64,000 nucleotides of DNA from Enterococcaceae bacterium (GCA_022649665.1 JALCOL010000008.1:1-64000), one strand, 5' to 3'; shown: positions 42,933-52,605, numbered from the stretch's first letter. Notes: a model not told the origin generated them from the letters alone. Numbers and translations are program-made.

Positions 42933-42947
42933 ATCAGGCACCCTCCC

Positions 42948-43259
42948 TTACAATGCGCGGACTTTTTCAGAGATTTCGCGGTTCTTTTCTTTTCGTGAGG
43001 GTCGGTAAACGACCAAAATATTGCCGATATGCTGGACAACGGCTGCATTAAGCAGCTTTTCGAGTTTTTCGGTGACTTCTTCCGGTTCTGCCAGTGTGTT
43101 CGGCAATAGCGATACTTTGATCAATTCGCGTTTTTCTAGCGCTTCGCCGATCTGATGGACCAGCTCATCAGTGGCACCGCCTTTGCCGATTTGAAAGATC
43201 GGCTTCATCGCGTGCGCTGAGGCCCGCAAAAATCGTTTTTGTTTTCCTGTCAGATCCAA
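42948..43259 (-). CDS. yhbY: Ribosome assembly RNA-binding protein YhbY
   Basis: A 103-residue CRM-domain protein that binds pre-50S RNA. The GKGG loop appears as IFQIGKGGATDELVHQIGEA and the starting LTGKQKRFLRASAHAMKPIF is typical. It lies between yqeH and nadD, the conserved order. Confidence 0.95.
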   Translation of the reverse strand: MDLTGKQKRFLRASAHAMKPIFQIGKGGATDELVHQIGEALEKRELIKVSLLPNTLAEPEEVTEKLEKLLNAAVVQHIGNILVVYRPSRKEKNREISEKVRAL

Positions 43260-43276
43260 TAATACTCCTCTTTTCT

Positions 43277-44386
43277 TTAAATCAGTGCTTTTCTTTTTAA
43301 GACTTTAACGCCTTTTGGTGCCCAGCCGGCGATCCGGCTCGGTCCTTTGACCGTGATCCAGCCTAAACCGGCAAAAACGATATCGCTTTTTTCTTCGATG
43401 GAAAATTCAAAGCGCACCAATTCAGGAAAATCAGCGACCTCATCGGCTTGCGGCGGTGTCAAGAGCCCGCCGAGGTGGCGCGCATAAAAGTCCTCCGCAT
43501 TGGAAAGCTTCGTCCGGTGGAGCGTCAGATCATTTGAGACATAGGCAATGACTGGACTTTTCTCACCGCTCAAATAGTCGAAACGAGCCAATCCACCCAA
43601 AAAGATCGTCTGCTGCGGATTCAGCTGATAGACTTTCGGCTTGATCTCCTTATTCGGCGCAATGATCCGCAGATCTTTTTTTCCTAAGAAATGCGCCATC
43701 TGCTCCCGGTGGACGACCCCCGGTGTATCGATCAAGAAGTGACCGTCTTCAAGCGGGATCTCGATCTTATCCAGTGTCGTTCCCGGAAATTGCGAAGTCG
43801 TGATCAAGTCCTTGATACCGCTCGTCGATTTGATGATTTGATTGATCAAAGTCGATTTGCCGACATTTGTGACACCGACGACATAGACATCTTTACCGTG
43901 GCGGTATTTTTCGATTTTTGCTAACAGTTCATCGATCTCGAACCCTTTTTTCCCGCTGGTCAAAAGAACATCTGCTGGCCGCAAGCCGGCTTGATGGGCT
44001 TCTTCTTTCATCCACTGGATCAGATGACCGTACTTGACTGATTTCGGCAGCAGATCGACTTTATTGCCGACCAGGATCAGCGGGTTCTCGCCGATAAAGC
44101 GGTGAAGCCCGGGGATCAGCGAACCGTCAAAGTCAAAGATATCCACGACGTTTACAAAAAGCGCATCTGCTTTTCCCAGTTCATTCAAAAAGTGCAGGAA
44201 AGCATCATCACTCAGCGAAAGATCCGGCACTTCATTGTAATGGCGCAGCCGGAAGCACCGCTGGCAATATAATTCTTCAGTATCGGCTTTTGCTAATGCG
44301 GAAGCCGGAGTATAGCCGATTTTTTCCGGATCATCAGTTTGGATCTTCGCTCCGCAGCCGATACAGTACATTTCTGTTTCACTCAT
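43277..44386 (-). CDS. yqeH: Ribosome biogenesis GTPase YqeH
   Basis: A 369-residue circularly permuted GTPase needed for 30S maturation. The N-terminal zinc ribbon has MYCIGCG (C8, C11) and LYCQRCF; permuted G motifs appear as VNVVDIFDFDGS, LVGNKVDLLPKS, then VVGVTNVGKSTLINQ and DTPGVVHREQ. ATG 44386 follows TTGGAGGAAT; the longer frame would overlap yqeG with no ribosome site. Confidence 0.96.
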   Translation of the reverse strand: MSETEMYCIGCGAKIQTDDPEKIGYTPASALAKADTEELYCQRCFRLRHYNEVPDLSLSDDAFLHFLNELGKADALFVNVVDIFDFDGSLIPGLHRFIGENPLILVGNKVDLLPKSVKYGHLIQWMKEEAHQAGLRPADVLLTSGKKGFEIDELLAKIEKYRHGKDVYVVGVTNVGKSTLINQIIKSTSGIKDLITTSQFPGTTLDKIEIPLEDGHFLIDTPGVVHREQMAHFLGKKDLRIIAPNKEIKPKVYQLNPQQTIFLGGLARFDYLSGEKSPVIAYVSNDLTLHRTKLSNAEDFYARHLGGLLTPPQADEVADFPELVRFEFSIEEKSDIVFAGLGWITVKGPSRIAGWAPKGVKVLKRKALI

Positions 44387-44393
44387 GATATTT

Positions 44394-44921
44394 TTATTCC
44401 TCCAATTCAGTTTTCCACTGAATTTTTCCATCTCGATAGATTTTTTTCAGCTGTCTTCTTTCACGCCAGCGGTTGATCCGCGTATCCCATGCGTCGCTTT
44501 CGATCAGCGGTTTGACTAAGATCGAGCGCATCCCGATCCGATTGGCGGCCCGAATGTCGGTCATCAATTGATCGCCGACCATCACCAGCGAGGCGACCGG
44601 CAGCTGAAGCATTTTTCCGGCGCGCCTCAAGCCGTGGCTGAATGGTTTGAGCGCACGCGAAATATAGGGAAGTTCGAGTTTATCGACGACGCGCCGAATG
44701 CGGGGAGCTGAATTGTTTGAGATCACGACGACCGGGATCTTCGCTTCTTTCATGCGGCGGATCCAAACGCGCAGCTCGTCAGTTCCATCTGGATTATTCC
44801 AGGCAACCAGCGTATTATCCAAATCGACTAAGACCCCTTTGATCCCCTTTTCTTTTAGCATTTCCGGCGTCAGCTGATAAACTGCGGCCAATGTCCAAGT
44901 AGGCTGATACTTATTCGTCAT
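44394..44921 (-). CDS. yqeG: HAD superfamily phosphatase YqeG
   Basis: A 175-residue HAD-family phosphatase (HAD-IIIA). The catalytic aspartates are in GVLVDLDNTLVAWNNPDG, then VVVISNNSAPR and MVGDQLMTDIRAANRIGM. It opens the yqeG-yqeH-yhbY-nadD-yqeK-rsfS-yqeM operon. The physiological substrate may be phosphatidylglycerophosphate by analogy with some relatives, but this is not certain. Confidence 0.93.
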   Translation of the reverse strand: MTNKYQPTWTLAAVYQLTPEMLKEKGIKGVLVDLDNTLVAWNNPDGTDELRVWIRRMKEAKIPVVVISNNSAPRIRRVVDKLELPYISRALKPFSHGLRRAGKMLQLPVASLVMVGDQLMTDIRAANRIGMRSILVKPLIESDAWDTRINRWRERRQLKKIYRDGKIQWKTELEE

Positions 44922-44946
44922 TCTGATACTCCTTTAGCAACAAACA

Positions 44947-44976
44947 AGGAGTACTTGCTGAAAGCACTCCTTTTTT
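44947..44976. terminator. Terminator between amylase and yqeG
   Basis: GGAGT-CTT...AAG-ACTCC hairpin with one mismatch; T-rich on both sides. It separates the amylase transcript from the yqe operon. Confidence 0.65.
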
Positions 44977-44984
44977 CCTATCCA

Positions 44985-46496
44985 TTATACTGTATCCGTA
45001 TCGTTTTTTACAGCTGAAACTTTTAAATGCAGTTTCAATTCTTCTTTGACTTTTTTATTGACCCAAACCGAAATCGAGCCGTCGTTCACCGGGAAGGTCC
45101 CAACGCCTTCTTTGTTGAGTGTGATCTCTTCTTTGCGGTTGCCTAAACAGTCGATGTACGTTTCGCCGCCATTCAAAGCCGAAAGACTCATTTCTTTCTC
45201 GCCGCCGATGCGGTCCGTCAAAATGACCGCAAATCCGGAATTCTCATGGGCCAAGTCGCCCATGCGCGTCCAGCCGATCACGTCCGGATCATCGAGATAA
45301 TCTTTCTGTGCACCGTGCCCGAGCTGTCTTCTGACATGCAGCATGATCTCCAGCGGATCGCCGACCGGTGCGACATTCTGCGTTGGGATCCCATATAAAT
45401 CGCCGTAAAATACACAAGGTGTTCCTTCCCGCCGCAATAGCGTCAGCGCATAGGCTTGTGATTTGAACCAGCCTTCGACCCAGCTTTCGAGCGCTTGGCC
45501 TTTTTGCGTATCGTGATTATCGACAAAAGTCGTCGTCCATTCCGGCCGGTGCGCCACCAGGGTGTCAGTGAAGATCTGCGACATGTCGAACTGCCCGTCC
45601 GAACTCGAAGCTTTAAACAAATTGAAATGAAGCGGCACGTCGAATAACGTAAATAAACTTCCTGAAGCATCGATATAGTGAAGAAGCTTATCCAGCTCAT
45701 CCGACCAATATTCGCCGACAACGAACAATGGCTGGGAGCCGCGTTCGCGCTGGCGGTTTCTGAGCCAATCGACAAAAAAATCAAAAGAAATGTGCTTGAC
45801 AGCATCAAGCCGGTAACCGTCGACATGCGTCATGTCCTGGAACCACGTGCCCCACTTGTTCAGCTGTTCGACTGTTTCCGGATTTTTCATATCCAGATCG
45901 GCACCCATCAAATAATCGTAATTACCGTTTTCGGTATCGACATTTTTTGCCCATTCTTTGCCGGCAAACCCGAAGACTGCGTGTTCATGACGCCGCTGAT
46001 CATAATCGACCCCGTCAAAGTTCTTCCATGTCCAGATATAATCATTGTATTTGCCGTTTCTTCCCGGAAAGGTAAATTTCGTCCATGCTTTGATCATTTC
46101 GCTTTTGCCGTCTTCTTGTGTCCGGTCATTTTGGATATAGCGGACTGCTTCGACTTCTTCTTCCTCATCAGCTCCAAGGAAATGATTGAAAACGACATCT
46201 GCATATACTTCCATATCGAGCGCATGAAAGGTATGGATGCACTCCAAATAATCTTGTTTGATCCCGTATTTGGTCGCCACTGTCCCTTTTTGATCGAATT
46301 CACCCAAGTCGTACAGATCGTAAACGCCGTAGCCGACGTCATCTTTTCCAGCTGCCCCTTTATAAGCCGGCGGCAGCCAGATGCCGGTGAATCCCAACAT
46401 TTTGATCTGCGGCGCTTCCAACTGCAGATTTTGCCAGTGTGTCCCATCATTGGGCAGTTCCCATTGAAAACCCTGCAAGATCGTCCGTGTATTCAT
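44985..46496 (-). CDS. Cytoplasmic alpha-amylase, GH13 subfamily 5
   Basis: A 503-residue alpha-amylase without a signal peptide, so it works on internal alpha-glucans or imported maltodextrins. The GH13 regions are present: DVVFNHFLG, GYRLDAVKH (nucleophile D231), FVVGEYW (acid E262) and FVDNHDTQ (D329). The opening TILQGFQWELPNDGTHW is typical of the AmyS/maltohexaose-forming group. ATG 46496 follows AAAGGAGGG. It is divergent from the fructose operon. Confidence 0.93.
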   Translation of the reverse strand: MNTRTILQGFQWELPNDGTHWQNLQLEAPQIKMLGFTGIWLPPAYKGAAGKDDVGYGVYDLYDLGEFDQKGTVATKYGIKQDYLECIHTFHALDMEVYADVVFNHFLGADEEEEVEAVRYIQNDRTQEDGKSEMIKAWTKFTFPGRNGKYNDYIWTWKNFDGVDYDQRRHEHAVFGFAGKEWAKNVDTENGNYDYLMGADLDMKNPETVEQLNKWGTWFQDMTHVDGYRLDAVKHISFDFFVDWLRNRQRERGSQPLFVVGEYWSDELDKLLHYIDASGSLFTLFDVPLHFNLFKASSSDGQFDMSQIFTDTLVAHRPEWTTTFVDNHDTQKGQALESWVEGWFKSQAYALTLLRREGTPCVFYGDLYGIPTQNVAPVGDPLEIMLHVRRQLGHGAQKDYLDDPDVIGWTRMGDLAHENSGFAVILTDRIGGEKEMSLSALNGGETYIDCLGNRKEEITLNKEGVGTFPVNDGSISVWVNKKVKEELKLHLKVSAVKNDTDTV

Positions 46497-46586
46497 AGGT
46501 TGCCCTCCTTTTTCATTCATTATAACCGATTCCTCGCCAGAAAAACGATTTTCGGCTTCGATTGATTTTGAACGGTTTTAAGTGCT

Positions 46587-46620
46587 TTTGATTGTTTAGT
46601 TTTTTGATTGATGATATAGT
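46587..46620 (+). promoter_or_regulatory. fruRKA promoter with repeated TTTTGATTG operators
   Basis: TTGTTT (46592-46597), 17 bases, TATAGT (46615-46620) with an extended TG. TTTTGATTG occurs at 46587-46595 and 46603-46611, 16 bases apart, overlapping both promoter boxes, with a related GATTGATTTTG upstream near 46560. These look like FruR (DeoR-family) operators; binding is inferred. Confidence 0.6.
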
Positions 46621-46641
46621 GAACCCGAGGAGATGATGAAA

Positions 46642-47394
46642 GTGCTTACCGAAGAAAGGCAGCGGATCATTCTTCGCCGGTTGGAACATGGCCAGATCGT
46701 GAAATCAAAAGAGCTTGCTGAGGAACTGCATGCATCAGAATCAACGATTCGCCGCGATTTGACCGAGCTTGAAGAGGCGGGTCTCCTGACCCGGATCCAT
46801 GGCGGTGCCAAAAAAAAGGCCACGCTTGGTTTTGAAGATGCACTCTCGGAGAAAGCATTCAAAAACAAGCATGCCAAAGAAGCGATCGCCAGAACGGCCG
46901 TCCAGCTGATTGCCGAAAACGAATATATTTACTTGGATGCCGGGACAACGACCCTCGAGATGATCCCCTATTTAAAATCAAAACAGATCCATGTCGTAAC
47001 TAATGGTATCAAGCAAGCCGCTCTTTTGGCAAATGAAAACATCTCAGCTTATATTTTAGGCGGATCGATCAAGCTGGCGACCCAAGCGGTGATCGGGATC
47101 AGTGCTTATCGCGAGCTTTCCACTTTCCGGTTCGACCGGGTCTTTCTCGGCATGAACAGTGTCGATGCAGCCACCGGCTATTCGACGCCTGATGATGAGG
47201 AGGCACAGTTGAAACGGCTCGCCCTCACCCTCACAAAACATGCTTACGTGCTGGCAGACGCTTCAAAAATGAAAAAAATGAGTTTCTGCCAAGTGGCTCC
47301 GCTGAAACAAGCCGCCTTGATCTGCGATCGGCTTCCAAGCGAACTCGCGCGGAAGATTGAAAAACAAACTACTTTAATGGAGGCGTTATTATGA
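46642..47394 (+). CDS. fruR: DeoR-family fructose operon repressor FruR
   Basis: A 250-residue DeoR regulator: winged HTH at the N-terminus (KELAEELHASESTIRRDLTE) and a C-terminal sugar-phosphate sensor domain with LDAGTTTLEM and FRFDRVFLGMNSVD. It likely senses fructose-1-phosphate and represses its own operon. GTG 46642 gives the usual M-L-T-E-E-R start nine bases after GAGGAG; ATG 46633 or 46636 abut that site. It shares four bases with fruK. Confidence 0.9.
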   Translation: MLTEERQRIILRRLEHGQIVKSKELAEELHASESTIRRDLTELEEAGLLTRIHGGAKKKATLGFEDALSEKAFKNKHAKEAIARTAVQLIAENEYIYLDAGTTTLEMIPYLKSKQIHVVTNGIKQAALLANENISAYILGGSIKLATQAVIGISAYRELSTFRFDRVFLGMNSVDAATGYSTPDDEEAQLKRLALTLTKHAYVLADASKMKKMSFCQVAPLKQAALICDRLPSELARKIEKQTTLMEALL

Positions 47395-48305
47395 TCTACA
47401 CTGTTACTTTGAATCCATCGATCGATTATGTCGTCAAACTGGAACACTTCTCCGCCGGGACGATCAACCGGATGACTGCTGATGAAAAGCTTCCCGGCGG
47501 CAAAGGGATCAATGTTTCCCGTATTTTGCGGCGGCTCGATATCAAAAATCAGGCGCTTGGGCTTCTCGGCGGCTTTACCGGCCGTTATGTAGAAGACTGC
47601 TTAAAACGCGAAGAAGTCATGACAAATTTTACCCAAGTAGCAGAAGACACACGCATCAACATCAAATTAAAAGCCGGCGAAGAAACCGAGATCAACGGTT
47701 TGGGGCCGGTCATCTATCCTGAGGAAGCGCAAGCGTTCAAGGCCGTCGTCAGCGAGATCCAAAAAGGCGATATCGTGATCCTTTCCGGCAGCAAAGCTCC
47801 CAACCTCGCCGCAGACTTTTACAATGAATTGATCCAGATCGTTGAAGACAAAGAGGCTGAATTTGTGATCGATACGACCGGCCGCGAGTTGAAAGAAGCG
47901 CTGGTGAAAAAACCGCTCCTCGTTAAACCCAATAATCATGAACTTGCGCAATTATATCAAACAAAATTTGAAAAGATCGAAGAGATTTATCCTTATGGCC
48001 AAAGATTATTGCAAGATGGCGCGCAAAATGCGATCGTCTCCTTGGCGGCAAAAGGCGCACTTTTGTTTTTCGAGTCGCATATTTATTACGCTCCGGCGCT
48101 CAAGGGCCAAGTCAAAAATTCAGTCGGCGCCGGCGACTCGATGATCGCAGGCTTTGTCGGTAAATATGCTAAAACCAGAAATGCACTCGAAGCATTCCGG
48201 CTCGCAGTAGCGTGCGGCAGTGCGACCGCTTTTGAAACTGATTTGGCAACCCGCGAAGCGATCGAAGAATTGCTGCCGCAAATGGAGATCGAGTTGATCA
48301 AGTAA
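47391..48305 (+). CDS. fruK: 1-phosphofructokinase
   Basis: A 304-residue PfkB-family kinase that phosphorylates fructose-1-phosphate to fructose-1,6-bisphosphate. The start IYTVTLNPSIDYVV, the sugar-binding LPGGKGINVSRIL and the C-terminal NSVGAGDSMIAGFVGKY (anion hole and catalytic Asp in GAGD) are all present. It overlaps fruR by four bases and precedes fruA by 13, a complete fructose-uptake operon. Confidence 0.96.
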   Translation: MIYTVTLNPSIDYVVKLEHFSAGTINRMTADEKLPGGKGINVSRILRRLDIKNQALGLLGGFTGRYVEDCLKREEVMTNFTQVAEDTRINIKLKAGEETEINGLGPVIYPEEAQAFKAVVSEIQKGDIVILSGSKAPNLAADFYNELIQIVEDKEAEFVIDTTGRELKEALVKKPLLVKPNNHELAQLYQTKFEKIEEIYPYGQRLLQDGAQNAIVSLAAKGALLFFESHIYYAPALKGQVKNSVGAGDSMIAGFVGKYAKTRNALEAFRLAVACGSATAFETDLATREAIEELLPQMEIELIK

Positions 48306-48318
48306 AGGAGGAAAAGAA

Positions 48319-50331
48319 ATGAAAATCACAGATCTGCTATCGAAAGACGCGATGATCATGGATCTGAAAGCCACGACCAAAGCAGGCGCGATCGATGAAA
48401 TGGTACAAAAATTATATGATGCCGGAGCGATCGATGACATCGCAACGTATAAAAAAGGGATCTTGGCGCGTGAGGCCCAGACTTCGACCGGCTTAGGCGA
48501 CGGGATCGCAATGCCCCACGCGAAAAACGCTGCCGTCAAAAAAGCGATGGTCCTTTTCGCCAAAAGCAAGAAAGGGGTCGACTACGCAGCACTTGACGGC
48601 AAACCGGTTTATTTATTCTTCATGATCGCTGCTCCTGAAGGCGCCAATAATACTCATTTGCAGGCACTAGCCGCCCTCGCTAAATTATTGATCGATCCGG
48701 TATTCGTCCAAAAATTAAAGGCAGCGGATACTCCAGATGAAGTGCTGGCGATCGTGACCGAGACTGAAGACGCAAAAGAAGCAGAAGAAAAGAAAGAGGA
48801 AGAAGAACAAAAACAAAAAGCAGCCGAAACAGCTGCCAGTGCCAAAGCCCCGACCGCGGCAACGGAAGCGGCGGCTGCCGCAAGCGATGAGCCGTTCATC
48901 GTTGCTGTCACCGCCTGTCCGACCGGGATCGCCCACACCTATATGGCTGAGGATGCTTTGAAGAAAAAAGCCAAAGAAATGGGTGTCAAGATCAAAGTCG
49001 AAACGAATGGTTCCGAAGGCATCAAGCATCGGCTGACTGCAGAAGATATCAAAAAGGCTGCGGGCGTCATCATTGCCGCAGACAAAAATGTCGAAATGGA
49101 TCGTTTCAACGGCAAACCGCTTATCAACCGTCCGGTCAGTGACGGGATCCGCAAACCTGAAGAGCTGATCAAGATCGTCGAAGACGGCAAAGCTCCGATC
49201 TTCCATGCTGCCGGCGGTGATAGCGGCGAATCCGCTGCTGAAGAAGAAGAAACACAAGGAAGTATCTGGTCGCGGATCTATAAAGATCTGATGAATGGTG
49301 TCTCGCATATGCTGCCGTTCGTTGTCGGCGGCGGGATCTTGATGGCCCTCTCCTTCTTGATCGAGCAGACTGTTGGCGATCATTCGCCGATCTTCTTGTT
49401 CTTGAACTCGATCGGAACGGGCGCATTTGCTTACCTCGTACCGATTCTAGCAGGCTTTATCGCCATGAGTATCGGCGAGCGCCCAGCGCTGATGCCCGGG
49501 ATGGCCGCCGGCTGGATGGCGGCGACGGCTTCCATCGAAGCGGTTCCGGCACTCGGCAAAGCTGGGTTCCTCGGCGGTTTGATCGGCGGCTTTATTGCCG
49601 GTTATGTCGTTTTATGGCTGAAACACCTTTTCCGCAATCTGCCAAAATCGTTGAACGGTTTGAAGCCGATCTTGATCTATCCCGTGCTCGGGCTCTTCTT
49701 GACCGGATTGCTCATGTATTTCATCATTGTGCCGATCTTCGGCGGGATCAATACGGCGATGAACCATTTTCTTGAGAACTTGGGGACCGGCAACGCTGTG
49801 ATCTTAGGCGGGCTCCTCGGCGGGATGATGGCCGTCGATATGGGCGGTCCCGTCAACAAAGCAGCCTACACCTTTGCGATCGGCGTATATACGAATACGA
49901 ACGACGGCCGCCTGATGGCCGCTGTCATGGCTGGCGGGATGATCCCGCCGCTTGCGATCGCGATCGCAACGACTGTTTTCAAAAACAAGTTTACACAAGA
50001 CGAACGCAACTCCGGGCTTGCCAACTATGTGATGGGTCTTTCTTTCATCACCGAAGGGGCGATCCCGTTCGCAGCCGCTGACCCGCTGCGAGTCATTCTT
50101 TCCTCGATCATTGGTTCAGCGATCGGCGGCGGTTTGACACAGCTGTGGCGCGTCAATGTTCCGGCACCGCATGGCGGGATCTTTGTTGCCCTGCTGTCCA
50201 ATCATCCGCTGATGTTCATCTTATCCGTTTTGATCGGTTCAGTCATCACTGCGATCATCTACGGGATCTGGCGGCGACCGGCCAAATCAGGCGCAACTGC
50301 GAAAGCATCCGGCCTTTCATTAGAAAACTGA
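48319..50331 (+). CDS. fruA: Fructose PTS transporter EIIABC
   Basis: A 670-residue fused permease that imports fructose as fructose-1-phosphate. Domain order is EIIA with phospho-His67 (GIAMPHAKN), an Ala/Glu/Lys-rich linker (about 150-190), EIIB with phospho-Cys200 (VTACPTGIAHTYMAE) and a membrane EIIC from about 310. It takes phosphate from HPr, whose gene is also in this window. An intrinsic terminator follows. Confidence 0.96.
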   Translation: MKITDLLSKDAMIMDLKATTKAGAIDEMVQKLYDAGAIDDIATYKKGILAREAQTSTGLGDGIAMPHAKNAAVKKAMVLFAKSKKGVDYAALDGKPVYLFFMIAAPEGANNTHLQALAALAKLLIDPVFVQKLKAADTPDEVLAIVTETEDAKEAEEKKEEEEQKQKAAETAASAKAPTAATEAAAAASDEPFIVAVTACPTGIAHTYMAEDALKKKAKEMGVKIKVETNGSEGIKHRLTAEDIKKAAGVIIAADKNVEMDRFNGKPLINRPVSDGIRKPEELIKIVEDGKAPIFHAAGGDSGESAAEEEETQGSIWSRIYKDLMNGVSHMLPFVVGGGILMALSFLIEQTVGDHSPIFLFLNSIGTGAFAYLVPILAGFIAMSIGERPALMPGMAAGWMAATASIEAVPALGKAGFLGGLIGGFIAGYVVLWLKHLFRNLPKSLNGLKPILIYPVLGLFLTGLLMYFIIVPIFGGINTAMNHFLENLGTGNAVILGGLLGGMMAVDMGGPVNKAAYTFAIGVYTNTNDGRLMAAVMAGGMIPPLAIAIATTVFKNKFTQDERNSGLANYVMGLSFITEGAIPFAAADPLRVILSSIIGSAIGGGLTQLWRVNVPAPHGGIFVALLSNHPLMFILSVLIGSVITAIIYGIWRRPAKSGATAKASGLSLEN

Positions 50332-50342
50332 TCTCACAGAAA

Positions 50343-50382
50343 AACCCTCGTTCCGCGAGCTTTCGCTCGGGAACGGGGGTTT
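50343..50382 (+). terminator. fruA terminator
   Basis: AACCCTCGTTCC...GGAACGGGGGTT stem with an inner GCGAGC/GCTCG hairpin, followed by TTT. It also lies at the stop of the convergent gene. Confidence 0.8.
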
Positions 50383-51748
50383 ATTGATTGCCTTTCGCTT
50401 CTGAAAGCCGGTCGACTTCACCTGGCAAAAGAAGCCGCGGCCGTTTGCGCCGGACCAGCGAACGCTCCTCGTCTTCTGAAACCTCAACGAAACGGAATGT
50501 GATCGGGTAGCGCGGCGTTTCAAAGCGCCACTCGACTTTTGCTGAAGCATGCTCCTGCGCCCCGCTGATCGATTTTTGATCATGGTAGACAGTCTTCAGC
50601 CGGTCGAACGGAACGAGTGCGAGCGTCTGCGGCGGCAAAAAGAAGAAAAACAGCAACTGAAAATCCTTCATCCGCGGATCGACGACCGGCAGATCGAGGT
50701 AACGGTGCAGATAATAATTAAAACCAGTGAACCCTTTGTCGGCAAAGATCCGCGGATCGATCGCAAGATATTTGACCATCTGCCGCCGGTCCAGATCGAT
50801 CTCGGGAAAGTACGCTTGCAGATTCAGACTGCCTTTTGTGCGAAATTCAACATATTCGTGCGACAATACATCAAAGCGGCGCGTCGTGAAGAAACTGGCT
50901 TTGCTTTTTGGAGTGGGCTGCAGATTTTTATTGTAAAACTGCAAAGTCTCGACTTGCGGCGGATCGACTGCGAATTCGATATACGGCTCTTGAAATGCCG
51001 CAGCACTTGCAGGTGCCAGCTGATCGATCCCCATCTGCTGGCGAAACAGCTTTTGATAATGGAGATTCGCCGGATGTTCCCAATTTCGCCAATCTTTAAA
51101 TAATGTAACTCGCAAACTGTCTTCCGGCAGCTGGGAGGTTTCTTCGATCCCTTGAAGGTCGAAAAAAAGCGGTTTTGGATAAAGCTGAAAATAAAAACGA
51201 CTGAAGTACATTTTCCAGCAGCTGCTCAAAAGCAGGTATTCCTCATAGATATCACGACCCGCGCGATTCTCGCTCAGCGACCGTTCGTTTTTTATCGACC
51301 TAGCGCTGTTCACCCAAGGCGGCATTCGACGATTGCCGGTATTCGCCAGCAAATATTCTTCATAGGAGCGCAAATAACCATACAAGCCGTTCGCCGAAAA
51401 ACGCTGTTCCCAATAATCGGTAATGACTGCTTCATGCGCAAAATAAAGAGCTTCACTGAATACATTTTGTTCGATCATGCCCGATTTTTGCAAGGTGATC
51501 GCAAAAGTCCCGGCGGAAGAAGCGAGCTGGATCGCCGTTTCGCTGGCGGGCGAAAGAGCAAGCGCTTCAAATTCCTTCAGTACTGCCGCCAAATCAAACG
51601 GCTGCGGCTCGTGTGCAGCGATTTGGATCGTTTCTGGCTCTGCCAAAATTCGGGCAAAGATAAGCCAATCGCTTAAAAAGTCGCGCTTTTTTTGCTCATT
51701 TTCAAATAAAATAAAGCGCCCCATCATATAAATCTGCTGCTCTTTCAT
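50381..51748 (-). CDS. Hypothetical protein of unknown function
   Basis: A 455-residue soluble protein with no motif I recognise. It is mixed alpha-beta, rich in Tyr, Phe and Leu (LLFFFFLPPQTLALVPFDRL), with a very basic region near the end (RSLVRRKRPRLLLPGEV). ATG 51748 follows GGGGTGAGAAG. It is a single-gene unit converging on fruA and divergent from the DUF975 gene. Coding pattern and base composition match the neighbours, so it is probably a genuine chromosomal gene. Confidence 0.75.
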   Translation of the reverse strand: MKEQQIYMMGRFILFENEQKKRDFLSDWLIFARILAEPETIQIAAHEPQPFDLAAVLKEFEALALSPASETAIQLASSAGTFAITLQKSGMIEQNVFSEALYFAHEAVITDYWEQRFSANGLYGYLRSYEEYLLANTGNRRMPPWVNSARSIKNERSLSENRAGRDIYEEYLLLSSCWKMYFSRFYFQLYPKPLFFDLQGIEETSQLPEDSLRVTLFKDWRNWEHPANLHYQKLFRQQMGIDQLAPASAAAFQEPYIEFAVDPPQVETLQFYNKNLQPTPKSKASFFTTRRFDVLSHEYVEFRTKGSLNLQAYFPEIDLDRRQMVKYLAIDPRIFADKGFTGFNYYLHRYLDLPVVDPRMKDFQLLFFFFLPPQTLALVPFDRLKTVYHDQKSISGAQEHASAKVEWRFETPRYPITFRFVEVSEDEERSLVRRKRPRLLLPGEVDRLSEAKGNQ

Positions 51749-51858
51749 CTTCTCACCCCTTCTCTCTTTCAGTATAACGAAGATTCCGCTCCGATGCATC
51801 TTTTGGATACTCCCTGATGGAACGCTATGGTATACTTTTTAAAAAAGGGAGGAAACCA

Positions 51859-52605
51859 ATGAAAAAAACAAGAAAAGAACTGAAAGATCAAGTCAAACAG
51901 GCTTACAGCGGCCGCTGGGGACAAATGATCGGCCTGCATTTGATCCCGTTCGTCGCTTCAATGGCGCTGACTGGCATGATCACCGGCTTTTTCGGCTGGT
52001 TTACCCCGCAGCCGCTTTTTGATTTCTTGACCAGTACGGAAGAGCTCCCGACAGAGCAATTCACTCAATTGATGGCACATTACTGGCCGATCTTTATCCT
52101 CTTCATCCTTATTGAAATCATTCTTTCGATCCTTCAGACTCATTTCACGATCGGACCGCTTTATGCACTGCTGGATCTCTTAAAAGATCCGAAAAATGCC
52201 GACTTCGACTGGCTGACGGCCGGGTTTTCAAGCTTTCAAAAGCCGACATTCAAAAGCAACACGCTTTTGATCATCGTCTCCAACATCTTCATTTTCCTAT
52301 GGTCGCTGCTGCTCATTATTCCTGGGATCATCAAGACCTTCAGTTATTCGCAGATCTATTACTTCAACCGCGACTTTTATGAACACACCGGGAAAAACAT
52401 GGGGATTCTAGACATGATCACAACGAGCCGCCGCTTGATGGTCGGCAACAAATGGCGCTATTTTGTCTTATCATTAAGTTTTATCCCATGGGTGCTCTTA
52501 TCCGTCTTGACGCTCGGGATCGGTTTTCTCTGGCTTATTCCGTATATGAACGGCACGATGACCGCCTTTTATCTGGACCTTGTCAAAGAAGAGAATTTCG
52601 CCTAA
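51859..52605 (+). CDS. DUF975 family integral membrane protein
   Basis: A 248-residue membrane protein with about five helices. The start KKTRKELKDQVKQAYSGRW and the later LLLIIPGIIKTFSYSQIYYF, TTSRRLMVGNKWRYFVLSLS and GIGFLWLIPYMNGTMTAFY segments are the DUF975 signature. Function unknown. ATG 51859 follows AAGGGAGG. It probably shares a transcript with the next small gene. Confidence 0.9.
   Translation: MKKTRKELKDQVKQAYSGRWGQMIGLHLIPFVASMALTGMITGFFGWFTPQPLFDFLTSTEELPTEQFTQLMAHYWPIFILFILIEIILSILQTHFTIGPLYALLDLLKDPKNADFDWLTAGFSSFQKPTFKSNTLLIIVSNIFIFLWSLLLIIPGIIKTFSYSQIYYFNRDFYEHTGKNMGILDMITTSRRLMVGNKWRYFVLSLSFIPWVLLSVLTLGIGFLWLIPYMNGTMTAFYLDLVKEENFA

Noticed and set aside
48715-49383. 222-codon leftward open frame opposite fruA
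   Set aside because: Antisense to EIIA/EIIB coding sequence; rich in Phe and Ser as expected of a shadow of Glu/Lys-rich linker codons.
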